The translations under genes and the position numbers were made by a program. From Virgisporangium ochraceum (GTDB taxonomy: Bacteria > Actinomycetota > Actinomycetes > Mycobacteriales > Micromonosporaceae), in the NCBI RefSeq assembly GCF_016863655.1, contig NZ_BOPH01000086.1, positions 43,831 to 107,830 on the forward strand: a stretch of 64,000 nucleotides of DNA, given 5' to 3'. The notes under the pieces are model-generated. The model did not search any database and was not told where the DNA came from. It saw only the letters and a list, made by a program, of their open reading frames with translations. Below, piece by piece: positions 8,398 to 17,139 of the stretch. Each line of letters starts with the position of its first letter. Position 1 is the stretch's first letter.

Positions 8398-9546
8398 TCA
8401 GTCCAGCGGGACCTCGGGCCAGTTCAGGAGCTTCGCCGCCGTCACCGCGGCCTGCACCGTGAAGCGGTTGGCCGGGTCGGTCGGGTCCCTGCCGATCAGG
8501 TGGGTCACCCTCGCCAGGCGGTAGGTCACGGCCCGCACCGAGAGGTGCAGCCTCGCCGCGGCCTCCGTGGCCACGCACCCGCTCTGGTAATACGCGTCGA
8601 GGGTCTCCAGCAGTTGACCCGGACCGCCGCGCGCATCGAGCAGCGGCGCCAGCGTGCCGCGGATCAGGTCGTGCACCGCGGGACGGTCGCGCAGGAGCAC
8701 CCGGTACACAGCCAGCTCACCGGCGTCGACCACGGGATGGACCAGGCCCAGGCGGTCGGCGATCTCCAGCGCGTACCTCGCCTCGTCGTGGCTGGCCCGC
8801 ACCGCGGCCGCACCGGTGCGTGGGGTGCTCACCGCCCCCCGCCAGCCGCCTCCGGAGTAGTGGCCGTCGAGGACCGAGCCCACCGCCCGGGACACCAGGT
8901 CGACGGCGTCGGCGTCGGGGGCGGCGAACACGCACACGAGGTCACCGTCGTGCAGGTCGACCAGCGGTTGGGCGTCACCGTAACGGCCCTGCAGCGCGCG
9001 CTCGACGCGCAGCGGGAGCCCGGCGGCGGCCGGGTCGGTGAAGTGTGCCCGCACCACCAGCACCGAGACGGGGCCGCTGAGTACCAGGCCGAGGTCGGCC
9101 GCCGGGCCCGCCGCGTCGACCGCCTGCGGACCGCCGGCGAGCAGGCTCTCCAGCACCTCCCGCTTGGTCGACTCGCGCAGCCGGCCGAGGTCGGCCAGGG
9201 CCAGCTGGTAGCCCTCCACCAGGGCCGCGACCCCGTCGTCGGCGGCACGCAACATGCTCAATGCGGCGGCCCGCACCTGGCCGGCGTCGCCGCGGCTGAC
9301 CTCGGGCACGTCGCGCCACAACCGCCAGCCGGCGGACAGGTACAGGTCCACCAGCGCGCGCATCGCGATTCCCTGGGTCGCCGCCCGGCGCCCGGCCGCG
9401 ACACACGCCGCCAGCTCCGGGCGCCGCAGCCTCCGCCCGGCGGCCGTCGCCGCCACCACCGCGGGCAGGAACCCGCCGAGCAGCTGCGCGTCGATCCCAC
9501 CGGCGTCACGCGCCGCCGCCCGGCCCACCTGCTCCAGGTCACCCAC
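8398..9546 (-). CDS. PucR/CdaR-type transcriptional regulator
   Basis: About 382 residues. The C-terminal ~60 residues (LLETLDAYYQSGCVATEAAARLHLSVRAVTYRLARVTHLIGRDP, seen in pieces) form the PucR-type helix-turn-helix (HTH_30). The middle resembles the GGDEF-like fold of CdaR/PucR regulators. The N-terminal half is Ala/Arg-rich helical and may sense a ligand. Start: GTG at 9546, which fits the conserved-looking GDLEQVGRAAARD opening and lies 7 bases after the GH32 stop. An in-frame ATG at 9585 would overlap that gene; neither has a good ribosome site, so translation is probably coupled. It may control the GH32 gene with which it is co-transcribed (inferred from position). Confidence 0.8.
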   Translation of the reverse strand: MGDLEQVGRAAARDAGGIDAQLLGGFLPAVVAATAAGRRLRRPELAACVAAGRRAATQGIAMRALVDLYLSAGWRLWRDVPEVSRGDAGQVRAAALSMLRAADDGVAALVEGYQLALADLGRLRESTKREVLESLLAGGPQAVDAAGPAADLGLVLSGPVSVLVVRAHFTDPAAAGLPLRVERALQGRYGDAQPLVDLHDGDLVCVFAAPDADAVDLVSRAVGSVLDGHYSGGGWRGAVSTPRTGAAAVRASHDEARYALEIADRLGLVHPVVDAGELAVYRVLLRDRPAVHDLIRGTLAPLLDARGGPGQLLETLDAYYQSGCVATEAAARLHLSVRAVTYRLARVTHLIGRDPTDPANRFTVQAAVTAAKLLNWPEVPLD

Positions 9547-9553
9547 CAGGCAA

Positions 9554-10816
9554 CTATGCCGTGCGCCAGGCCCGCACGGGTGCATCCGCGCGGATCGACC
9601 AGCGTCCGGCCGCCGTCGGGTACGCCCGGGTGGTCAACGCCCGCCCGGACCCGTCGAACGCCTCGACCATCGAACCGTCGACCAGGATCCGGGGCCGGCC
9701 GCCGCCGGGCGCGAGGTCGAGCACGGTCCGTTCGGCGCCGTCGTCAACATGGATCAACATGACCCGACCGGACCCGGTGAGCTCGGCATCGAACGAGTCC
9801 GCGTGGAACGGCGTGTGGGTAGGGAGCGCCGCACCCCGGAGACCGGTGAGCTCGGGCACGGGGTGCGTGCTCACGCGGTCACCCTGAATGTGCAGCTCGC
9901 GGCAGAACGTGAGCGACCCGGCCCAGCCCGCGACCTGCTCCGGCGGGCGGTCGAGCTCCCACGCCCAGCCCCACATGAGGACGCGGTCGGCGAGCGGGAG
10001 CACCTGCGGGGCGTAGAAGCAGGGACCGGTGTCGAGGAGCCCACCGGTGCGGGGTACGAACCGGGGTCCCGCCACGAGGTCGCCGACGAGGTACCGGACC
10101 CCGGCGAGGTGGCTGCCCGCGCGCCACAGCGACACGATCAGCACCCACCGGTCGCCGAGCCGCACCAGGTTCGGGCACTCCCAGATCTCCGCCGGCGCGA
10201 TCGCCGCGGCCACCGGGTCGTCGGCGGTGAGGAGGGACCCGAGCGGCGTCCACCGGGTGAGGTCGTCGCAGCCGTACACGAGGACCCGGGCGGGTCCCCG
10301 ACCCTCGTTGTGGCCGGCACCCTGGATCGCGTAGCGATGACCGTCAACATTGACGAGAAACGGGTCGCGCACGTCGGTGATCGTGGGGTCGTCGGGCTGG
10401 CCGATCACCGGGGTGCGGTCCTGGTGCCACTCGCGCATCGACCGGTCGCTGCGCGCGAGCACGACCTCGGCGCGGTGCCCGGAGTCGCGCACGGCGCTGT
10501 AGACCGCCGTGGGCACGCCGGCGTCGTCGACGACGCAGCCGCTCCAGCACCCGTGGCCGTCGACCTCGCCCGGCCGGTTGTGCAGGGCCACCGGCTCCTC
10601 CCGCCACCGGAGGAGGTCGGTCGAACTCATGTGACCCCAGCGGATGGCGCGGTGGGTGGCCTCGTCGGGGTTGTACTGGAAGAAGACGTGGTACCGCCCG
10701 TCGACGAACGACAGGCCGTTGGGGTCGTTGATCCACCCGTGGCGGGGCCGGCCGTGCAACCGCGGAAACCTCGCCCCATTCGCCTCGGCGCTGGCCTGGC
10801 CGGTCGCGTCGGGCAT
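9554..10816 (-). CDS. Glycoside hydrolase family 32 beta-fructosidase
   Basis: A 420-residue GH32 enzyme, the family of invertases, sucrose-6-phosphate hydrolases and levanases. All three catalytic blocks are present: WINDPNG at residues 28-34 (nucleophile Asp31), RDPF at 150-153 (transition-state Asp) and WECPN with acid/base Glu213. A C-terminal beta-sandwich follows (FHADSFDAEL ... ILVDGSMVEAFDG). There is no signal peptide, so it is probably cytoplasmic and acts on imported sucrose or fructo-oligosaccharides. Start: ATG at 10816, 22 bases from the divergent hydrolase start; no ribosome site, so probably leaderless. It is followed directly by the PucR-type regulator. Confidence 0.93.
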   Translation of the reverse strand: MPDATGQASAEANGARFPRLHGRPRHGWINDPNGLSFVDGRYHVFFQYNPDEATHRAIRWGHMSSTDLLRWREEPVALHNRPGEVDGHGCWSGCVVDDAGVPTAVYSAVRDSGHRAEVVLARSDRSMREWHQDRTPVIGQPDDPTITDVRDPFLVNVDGHRYAIQGAGHNEGRGPARVLVYGCDDLTRWTPLGSLLTADDPVAAAIAPAEIWECPNLVRLGDRWVLIVSLWRAGSHLAGVRYLVGDLVAGPRFVPRTGGLLDTGPCFYAPQVLPLADRVLMWGWAWELDRPPEQVAGWAGSLTFCRELHIQGDRVSTHPVPELTGLRGAALPTHTPFHADSFDAELTGSGRVMLIHVDDGAERTVLDLAPGGGRPRILVDGSMVEAFDGSGRALTTRAYPTAAGRWSIRADAPVRAWRTA

Positions 10817-10838
10817 CCGTCCACCGTAGCCTTGCCGG

Positions 10839-11405
10839 ATGGCGGACGCGCTGCTGCTTCCCGGGCGCGGATACGGTCCCACCACCGGCCTGCTCTGGTA
10901 CGCCGGCGACGTGCCGGTCCGCCGGGGCGCGACGTTGCACCGTCATTCATGGGCCGGCGCCGTACCGGATCCGTTCGCACCGGCCACGGAGGGCTGGGTC
11001 GCCGGGCAGGTGGCGCCGCTGCTCGACGGGCGTCCGCTGGTCATCGGCAAGTCGCTCGGGTCGCACGCCGCGGCCCTTGCCGCCGACCGGGCGCTGCCGG
11101 CGATCTGGCTGACCCCGTTGCTCACCGCGCCCTGGATCGTGGCGGCCCTCGGGCGGGCGCCCGCTCCGTTCCTTCTCGTCGGCGGCACCGCCGACACGCT
11201 GTGGGACGGCGCGGTGGCGCGCCGGCTGACCCCGCACGTCCTGGAGGTCACCGACGCCGACCACGGCTTGTCGGTGCCGGGCCCGGCCGTGGCGTCGGTG
11301 AACGTGCTGGCCCGGGTGGTCGACGCGATGGACGCGTTCCTCGACGGGGTTCCGTGGCCGTCCCGGTCCTCCCCTCGCAGTGGTGACCGGCGCATAACCA
11401 CCTGA
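10839..11405 (+). CDS. Small alpha/beta hydrolase
   Basis: A 188-residue alpha/beta-hydrolase-fold protein. The nucleophile elbow GKSLGS (Ser72), an Asp in GGTADTLWD (Asp119) and the His of DADHGL (His142) make a complete triad. The family includes esterases and dienelactone-hydrolase-like enzymes; the substrate is unknown. The start ATG lies 22 bases from the divergent GH32 start, leaving no room for a ribosome site, which suggests a leaderless transcript. The last ~15 residues (Ser/Arg-rich) are probably unstructured. Confidence 0.8.
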   Translation: MADALLLPGRGYGPTTGLLWYAGDVPVRRGATLHRHSWAGAVPDPFAPATEGWVAGQVAPLLDGRPLVIGKSLGSHAAALAADRALPAIWLTPLLTAPWIVAALGRAPAPFLLVGGTADTLWDGAVARRLTPHVLEVTDADHGLSVPGPAVASVNVLARVVDAMDAFLDGVPWPSRSSPRSGDRRITT

Positions 11406-11503
11406 AACCGCACAAAGGACGAGACGCCCGCACGATCGACCCGGGTGGAGGGATCCCACCGGGCCCGCGGTGCGTACGTGTATGGAGGATCGCCGATCAT
11501 GGG

Positions 11504-12553
11504 GTGAGTCGGGGGTTGAACATGGCGTCCACGCCGGCCGGGCCGGATCTCGGGCCGCATACCGGGTTTCCGGCGCATACCGGTTCTTCGGCCTATACCG
11601 GGTTTCCGGGGGATTCCGGGTTTCCGGGGCGTTCGGGTGAGCCGACGGATTCCGGTTTTCCCGGCACCGGGGACTCGGCCGGGGTCTCCGAGACCGGGGA
11701 GCCGCAGACCCGGGATCCCTCCTCCGCGTCGATCGTGCCGCAGTACCGGGAGCCGGACGGTACGCAGGAGATGTCGATGCTCCCGGACCCTCCGCGGCGG
11801 CGCTTTCCGCTCGGCGGGGTCCTGGTGGGCGCGGCACTCGTGGTGCTGGTCGCGCTGGTGAGCGTCACGTTCGCCCGGTTCATCGACCCGCCCACCCGGG
11901 ACGCCGGTGCCACCCGGGGGGAGCCCGCGACCCCACCCGGGCCCGAGCGCCTCGTCACCGGTCCCCTCGGCGGGACGACGGAGGCCGAGTTCCAGCTGGC
12001 CGCGGGCGTCACCGCGGTGGTGGTGCGCGCCGCCGACCTGGGCAACGACCTGTACCGCGCGTCCACCCCGGACGGGTCGGGCTTCATCCCGCGCGTGTCC
12101 CGCGAGGGCGACGTGGTCAAGTTGCGCCTCGTCAATGTTGTCGACAACGGCACCTCCGACACCGTGACGATGGAACTCAACCAGCGGGTCAAGTGGCGCG
12201 TCACGCTCGTGGGCGGGTCGGAGTCGGCGAGCGTCGACCTGCGTTCGACGTCCGTCGCCGGGGTCGACTTCACCGGTGGGGTGGCGCGCATCGAACTGTG
12301 GCTGCCGAAGCCGCAGGGCTCGGTGGCGGTGCGGATGCTGGGCGGGGCCGAGGACTTCGCGGTGCACACGCCCATGGGCGTCCCGGTGCGGGTCGTGCTG
12401 ACGAAGGGTGCTGCATCGGTCACGGTCGACGGGGTGCGGCGCACAGGGGTGGTCGCCGGCACCCGTCTCATACCCACCGGATGGGACACGGCCCGCGACC
12501 GCTACACGATCGACGCCGTCGCGGGTCTCGCAACGTTGACGGTCAGCCGTTGA
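11504..12553 (+). CDS. Single-pass membrane protein of unknown function
   Basis: I do not recognise a named family. From GTG at 11504 the protein has 349 residues. The N-terminal ~95 residues are a low-complexity cytoplasmic segment with TGFPGDSGFPGRSGEP-like repeats, then one membrane helix (about 101-126, preceded by PPRRR). An extracytoplasmic ~220-residue domain rich in beta-strand-like Val/Thr/Asp stretches follows. The start is uncertain: GGAGGA at 11484 best fits an ATG at 11499, which is followed by a stop after two codons. GTG at 11504 and ATG at 11522 are the in-frame choices. It converges on the HEAT-like gene across a 14-bp tandem duplication. Confidence 0.6.
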   Translation: MSRGLNMASTPAGPDLGPHTGFPAHTGSSAYTGFPGDSGFPGRSGEPTDSGFPGTGDSAGVSETGEPQTRDPSSASIVPQYREPDGTQEMSMLPDPPRRRFPLGGVLVGAALVVLVALVSVTFARFIDPPTRDAGATRGEPATPPGPERLVTGPLGGTTEAEFQLAAGVTAVVVRAADLGNDLYRASTPDGSGFIPRVSREGDVVKLRLVNVVDNGTSDTVTMELNQRVKWRVTLVGGSESASVDLRSTSVAGVDFTGGVARIELWLPKPQGSVAVRMLGGAEDFAVHTPMGVPVRVVLTKGAASVTVDGVRRTGVVAGTRLIPTGWDTARDRYTIDAVAGLATLTVSR

Positions 12554-12570
12554 CGGTCAGCCGTTGACGG
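12535..12570. repeat. 14-bp tandem duplication spanning two stop codons
   Basis: GTTGACGGTCAGCC occurs at 12535-12548 and 12549-12562, with a third partial copy after. The plus-strand gene stops at 12551-12553 and the minus-strand gene at 12557-12559, both inside the repeat. Gain or loss of a copy would alter both C-termini. Confidence 0.8.
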
Positions 12571-14158
12571 GGCCGGCCAGGATCCGGGCGTCGAGGCCGC
12601 TGATCGCGGCGGCGTAGCGGGCGTCGGCGGGGTCGCCCCGTCTCAGGAGGGCTCGACGCAACGCCCACGCGAGCGGGAGGTCGCCGGCGACGGCGCATGC
12701 GGCGAGCAGCCGGGGGCCGTCGGACGCGTCGCCGTCGAGGGTCACGGTCCGAATGGCGGCGAGCAGGGTCCGCGCGTCGTCCGAGGTGGCGGGTACGGGG
12801 CCCGCCGCGTCGCGGGAAGGGCCTGCCGTGGTGGGTGCGGCGGCTATCACGGCCCGGGCGGCGGCGAGGTCGTCGAGGTCGGTGAGGAGGTCGCGGACGC
12901 GGTCGGCCGGGTCGGGGGCGTCGTCGGGCCAGCGGGCGGCGGCGGCGCGTACCGGGGCCTCGGATCCCCGGCGCCCGACCAGCGCCATGGCAGCCGCCGT
13001 CGAGAGGCGGAGGTCGTCGTGGGTCAGCAGAGTGGTGACCGCGACAGCGTCGAGCCGGTGCTCGGGGCGGCACCAGAACGGCCGCAGGGCCAGCACCCGC
13101 ACGTCGACCGGCCGTGCCCCGTCGGTGTAGACGGTGGCCAGTGCCCGGTACGCCCGGTCGGCCACCGGACCGTCGGCGGTGCGCAGGCACTCCACGACGG
13201 CGTCCGCGACGGTATCGGCGCCCGCCAGCACGAGCCGGTCGTCGTCGAGGACGGCGAGGGTTGCGGGCAGGTCGGCGGCGGTCCCGTGTTCGGCCACAGT
13301 GGACAGTGCGCCGGCCACCGTCTCCGCCGAGGGACCGGTGAGCGTCGCGCGTGCCGTTGCCAGGTCGGCGATCTCGGCCAGGCGGTGGCGGACCTCGTCC
13401 GCCGGGTACGGCGCGTCGCCGGGCCAGCCGGCTACGACGTCGGCCACGCGGGTGGCCACCTCCGGGGACGGGTCGCCGTCGAGGAGGTACCGCGCGGCCG
13501 CGACGGCGAGGGGCACCGCGGGGTGGCGCAGCAGTCCCGCCACCTCCTCGTGGTGGCGCGGTCCCAGGGTCCCCACCGCCTCCACCCGGACCTCGACGGG
13601 AAGCCGTTCGTCGGTGGCCATGCCGGCGAGCCACGCGTCGACGTGCGAGCGGGTCGCCGGGTCGGCGTCGGCCAGGCGGACCTCGACCGGCCAGAACGCG
13701 TGCCGATCGAGCAGGTCATCGGCAGCCATCGCTTCGACCACGGTCATGACGAGCGGTAGCTCGGAGGAGTCGCCGACGTGGGTCAGGGCGCCCAGCGCGC
13801 TGCGCCAGCCCGACAGGAGCAGCGGCTGGTCGGTCAGCGGGATCCCGGGCCGCGAAACGGCCGTGAGCATCTCCCGCGCCGCGGCGCGTACGGCGTCGTC
13901 GAAGAGGACCAGCGGGTTCTCGATGCCCCACCGGCCCTGCGCCTCCGCGTAGACGTACTGGTCGAGGGCGACCCCGCGGGCCCGCACGTCGGTGCTGTGC
14001 ACCAGGGCGCGGAACGCGGCGAGCAGGGCGTGGGGGTCGTGGGTGGCGTACCCGGCCAGCGGCGTCTCCGGGGAGGCCCCGTTCAGCGTGACCAGGGCCC
14101 GGCGGTCGTCCGCCGACAGCTCCCCGACGTCCCAGTGGTAGGAGGAGAACCCGAACAC
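12557..14158 (-). CDS. HEAT-like repeat protein of unknown function
   Basis: A 533-residue Ala/Asp/Arg/Leu-rich, almost wholly helical protein. It shows recurring helical pairs (for example AVPLAVAAARYLLDGDPSPEVATRV and DLRLSTAAAMALVGRRGSEAPV, seen in pieces) that resemble HEAT or armadillo repeats. It has no signal peptide or membrane segment and probably serves as a protein-binding scaffold. The start is GTG at 14158; the MFS gene's TGA (14159-14161) immediately precedes it, so the two are translationally coupled. Whether it works with the transporter is unknown. Confidence 0.6.
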   Translation of the reverse strand: MFGFSSYHWDVGELSADDRRALVTLNGASPETPLAGYATHDPHALLAAFRALVHSTDVRARGVALDQYVYAEAQGRWGIENPLVLFDDAVRAAAREMLTAVSRPGIPLTDQPLLLSGWRSALGALTHVGDSSELPLVMTVVEAMAADDLLDRHAFWPVEVRLADADPATRSHVDAWLAGMATDERLPVEVRVEAVGTLGPRHHEEVAGLLRHPAVPLAVAAARYLLDGDPSPEVATRVADVVAGWPGDAPYPADEVRHRLAEIADLATARATLTGPSAETVAGALSTVAEHGTAADLPATLAVLDDDRLVLAGADTVADAVVECLRTADGPVADRAYRALATVYTDGARPVDVRVLALRPFWCRPEHRLDAVAVTTLLTHDDLRLSTAAAMALVGRRGSEAPVRAAAARWPDDAPDPADRVRDLLTDLDDLAAARAVIAAAPTTAGPSRDAAGPVPATSDDARTLLAAIRTVTLDGDASDGPRLLAACAVAGDLPLAWALRRALLRRGDPADARYAAAISGLDARILAGPVNG

Positions 14159-15319
14159 TCAACGCTCCACAGTGGACGGTGCCGGTCGCATGACGGTGGC
14201 GCTCGCCGCCACGAACAGCGCCAGCACGACGGGGATCAGCAGCGCCGCGGGCAGTCCGACCCACGTGGCGGCGGCGCCGATCGCGATCGGACCCAGCAGG
14301 AACCCGAGATAGCCGATGCTGACCACAGTGGACAGAGCACGCCCGGCCCGCTGCGTGTCGCGGTCGCCGGCCGCGGAGAAGATCTGCGGCGCGACGCACG
14401 ACAGGCCGGCGCCGAGCAGTCCGAACCCGACGACGCCGGCGACCGGATGGTCGACCAGCAGCGCCACGCCGAGACCGGCGGCGGCCAGCACCCCGCTGCC
14501 CTGCACCAGCCGTACCGGGCCGACCGCGCGGACGAGCGGGTCGCCGGCGAAGCGGCCCACGGTCATCGCGATGGAGAACGCGGCGTACCCGTAGGCGGCG
14601 AAGCCGGCACCGCTGCCGAGGTGGTCGCGCAGGTACACGGCGCTCCAGTCGGCGGCCGCCCCCTCGCCGACGAGCGTGCACAGCACCAGGAAACCCAGGA
14701 ACAACAGGACGTAGGAACGTGGCCTGGAGAACCGGTCCTGGGAACGTGCGTCCACTGTGGATGTGGAAAGGACCCACAGCGACGCCCAGACGGCCAGGAC
14801 CACGACGGCGGCCCCGACGGCGAGGAACGTGGCGCCGGCGCTGACGCCGCGGCCGGCGAGGACGCCGCCGGTGATGGCGCCGCAGAAGCCGCCGATGCTG
14901 TAGACGGCGTGGAACGACGACATGATGGGGCGGCCGGCGGCGCGCTGCACCTCGATCGCGTTGGCGTTCATCGCGATGTTGAGGGTGCCGTGCGCGGCGC
15001 CGAACAGCACCAGCGCCACGCACAGCCCGACGAGCCCGGTCATGTACCCGGGGACGACGAGCAGCACGCCCTCCAGCAACGCCGCCGGCACCAGCACGCG
15101 CGAGCTGCCGAAGCGGTCGGTGAGGCGGCCGATCGCCGCCATGCCCACGATGCATCCGGCGGCGAACGCCAGCAACGCGATGCTCAACCGGCCGTCGCTG
15201 AGACCGAGGCGCTCCTTGACCGCGGGGATGCGCGCGGTCCACACGCCGAGCGCGGCGCCGAAGAGGAAGAACGTGAGCGAGGTGGCGACGCGCCCGCGCC
15301 GGACGCGCCCGGTCATCAT
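14159..15319 (-). CDS. MFS transporter
   Basis: A 386-residue major facilitator with 12 predicted membrane spans. The conserved loop after helix 2 reads GRLTDRFGSSR, and an FHAVYSIGGFCGAITGG segment fits helix 5 of the YbjJ-like/sugar MFS branch. The substrate cannot be told; drug or metabolite efflux is plausible. It starts at tandem ATGs (15319 and 15316). Its stop codon abuts the start of the HEAT-like gene. TCCACAGTGGA and TCCACTGTGGA palindromes occur inside the coding region (see findings). Confidence 0.85.
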   Translation of the reverse strand: MMTGRVRRGRVATSLTFFLFGAALGVWTARIPAVKERLGLSDGRLSIALLAFAAGCIVGMAAIGRLTDRFGSSRVLVPAALLEGVLLVVPGYMTGLVGLCVALVLFGAAHGTLNIAMNANAIEVQRAAGRPIMSSFHAVYSIGGFCGAITGGVLAGRGVSAGATFLAVGAAVVVLAVWASLWVLSTSTVDARSQDRFSRPRSYVLLFLGFLVLCTLVGEGAAADWSAVYLRDHLGSGAGFAAYGYAAFSIAMTVGRFAGDPLVRAVGPVRLVQGSGVLAAAGLGVALLVDHPVAGVVGFGLLGAGLSCVAPQIFSAAGDRDTQRAGRALSTVVSIGYLGFLLGPIAIGAAATWVGLPAALLIPVVLALFVAASATVMRPAPSTVER

Positions 15320-15391
15320 GCCGTGATCATAAGCCGTGCAGGGGCGATGGCCCGCCCGAGGCGCCGGTTGCGCTCCGCGGGCCGCCGGTCG

Positions 15392-16996
15392 TCAGATCCT
15401 TCCGGTGCCCGCGTTGGCGGTGACGGAGGCCTTGACCGTGCCGACGTTCTCGGGCGAGTAGCTGTACGGCAGCGCCGCGACGGTGCCGTTCACCTCGCAG
15501 GGGCCGGAGTTGGTCAGCGAGTTGTTCCGGGCGACCAGCCGCCCGGGACCCGAGTCGGCGTAGCCGCTCGCCGACCAGCAGGCCTGCTGCACGTTCTCGA
15601 ACACGTTCGCCTCGACGAGGAGGCCGGCGTTCTCGGTCGACGCGATGGCGTACGAGTCGGCGTTGTTGTTCACGTTCGTGTAGTAGTTGTTGAAGACGTG
15701 CACGGTCTCGCCGAAGCGCACCCGCGGGCTGCGCTCGAAGGTCCGGTCGAACCAGTTGTGGTGGTAGGTGATCCGCAGGTGTCCGATGTCCTCGGAGCCG
15801 TTGCCGTCGGAGTGGCCCACCAGTGACGTCTTCCAGTGGTTGCGGACGATGTTGTACGACACCGTGATGTAGTCGGCCGCGTGGGTCATGTCGATCATGC
15901 CGTCGTAGAAGTCGACGTCGCTTTCGATGGTGCTCTGCATCGTGTTGTGGTCGAGCCAGATGTGCGTCGCGTTCTCGATCTGGATCGCGTCGCCACCCGG
16001 GACCCCGCGGATGTTGAGGTTCTGGATGATCACGTTGGCGGGGTGCATGTCCTCGATGTTGAGCGTCGTACCGGACACGCCGGAGTTGGCGCCGACACCG
16101 CGGATCGTCTTGTTCGCCGTGACCTCGATCGTGCCCGAGCCGCTGAGCATCCCGTCGACGAGGATCGTCCGGGTGCCCGCGGCCTGCGCCTGCGTGCGCA
16201 GGTCGGCCCACGTCGACACGGTGACCGTCGGGCCGCCCGAACCACCGGTGGTGCCGCCGGCCTGGGTCGCCCAGCCGAGGATCCCGGTCGGCGGCTGCGG
16301 GTTCTGCGACTGGGACTGGGACTGGGACGGCGGTCCCGATGACGACGGCGAGCCCGGCTGCGACGGCGACTGCGGCTGGCTCGGGCTCGGACCGGCCGCG
16401 TCGGTGACGACGACGTCGTCGAAGGAGCCGGCGGTGTAGTTGGCGAGCAGCCCGGCGCGTCCGGTGGAGTAGGAAGCGTCCGAGGCGGTCACGACCGTGC
16501 TGCCGTTGACCGAGCCGACCAGCGAACCGCCGGTCGCGCTCAACGACAGCGTGTACCAGGTGCCCGGCGTCGCCGTGAACGACGCCGACGCGAGCGTGGT
16601 GGTCGCGCCCTTGCGGAGCTGCACGGCGGTCGGCGTGACGACGAGCGCGTAGAAGCTCGACGTGCTCTGCACGCGGGCCGTGACACCGACCCCGCGCGAG
16701 CCGTTGCCGCTGAACGTGTTCGGCCGCACCCGCGCGGACACCGTGGCGGTGGTCCACGAGGTCTGGCCGGCCGAGGCCTTGGCGCTGGCCCCGGTGCCCG
16801 ACTGCGAGTAGACGCCGGACGACACCGACCAGCTTCCACCCGACGTGCTCCAGCCGCCGGCGTTGCCGTCGTCGAAGTCGTCGGAGAGCAGGGTGGCGGC
16901 GTTCGCGGCGGTGGCCACGGTGAAGACGAACGCGGTGGCCAGGACGGTGGCGGCAAGAGCGCTCATGGTGCGGCGGGGATGCTTCGGTGGGTGCAC
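15392..16996 (-). CDS. Secreted pectate lyase, polysaccharide lyase family 1, with N-terminal accessory domain
   Basis: 534 residues from GTG at 16996, with GGAGG 7 bases upstream. A signal peptide (residues 1-35, ending TAANA-AT) is followed by a ~160-residue beta-rich domain of the concanavalin/LamG-like type, probably a carbohydrate-binding or accessory module. A Pro/Ser/Gln linker (PSQSQSQSQNPQPP) leads to the PL1 parallel beta-helix from about residue 240. PL1 signatures are visible: IWLDHNTM, VDFYDGMIDMTHAADYITV and RSPRVRFG near residue 420, with the catalytic Arg. It should cleave polygalacturonate by beta-elimination outside the cell. An AGGAAAGCGCTTTCCT palindrome upstream points to LacI-type control. 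Confidence 0.93.
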   Translation of the reverse strand: MHPPKHPRRTMSALAATVLATAFVFTVATAANAATLLSDDFDDGNAGGWSTSGGSWSVSSGVYSQSGTGASAKASAGQTSWTTATVSARVRPNTFSGNGSRGVGVTARVQSTSSFYALVVTPTAVQLRKGATTTLASASFTATPGTWYTLSLSATGGSLVGSVNGSTVVTASDASYSTGRAGLLANYTAGSFDDVVVTDAAGPSPSQPQSPSQPGSPSSSGPPSQSQSQSQNPQPPTGILGWATQAGGTTGGSGGPTVTVSTWADLRTQAQAAGTRTILVDGMLSGSGTIEVTANKTIRGVGANSGVSGTTLNIEDMHPANVIIQNLNIRGVPGGDAIQIENATHIWLDHNTMQSTIESDVDFYDGMIDMTHAADYITVSYNIVRNHWKTSLVGHSDGNGSEDIGHLRITYHHNWFDRTFERSPRVRFGETVHVFNNYYTNVNNNADSYAIASTENAGLLVEANVFENVQQACWSASGYADSGPGRLVARNNSLTNSGPCEVNGTVAALPYSYSPENVGTVKASVTANAGTGRI

Positions 16997-17038
16997 TGGT
17001 GGACCTCCATGTCCCACGGCTTCCCGTCGGGCGACGAC

Positions 17039-17054
17039 AGGAAAGCGCTTTCCT
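17039..17054. promoter_or_regulatory. LacI/GalR-type operator upstream of the pectate lyase
   Basis: AGGAAAGCGCTTTCCT is a perfect 16-bp palindrome, 43 bases upstream of the pectate lyase start. Its core GAAAGCGCTTTC has the central CG and spacing typical of LacI/GalR-family operators and of cre sites. The cognate repressor is not in the window. The oppositely oriented DUF1295 gene starts at 17140 and could share it. Confidence 0.75.
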
Positions 17055-17139
17055 CTCACGGTATGAAGAAGAAATTACGTCGGTCAATGGATTGCGTTTG
17101 CAGCTTTGTTGCATGGCCGCCGGGGCCTACGCTTCTCGC

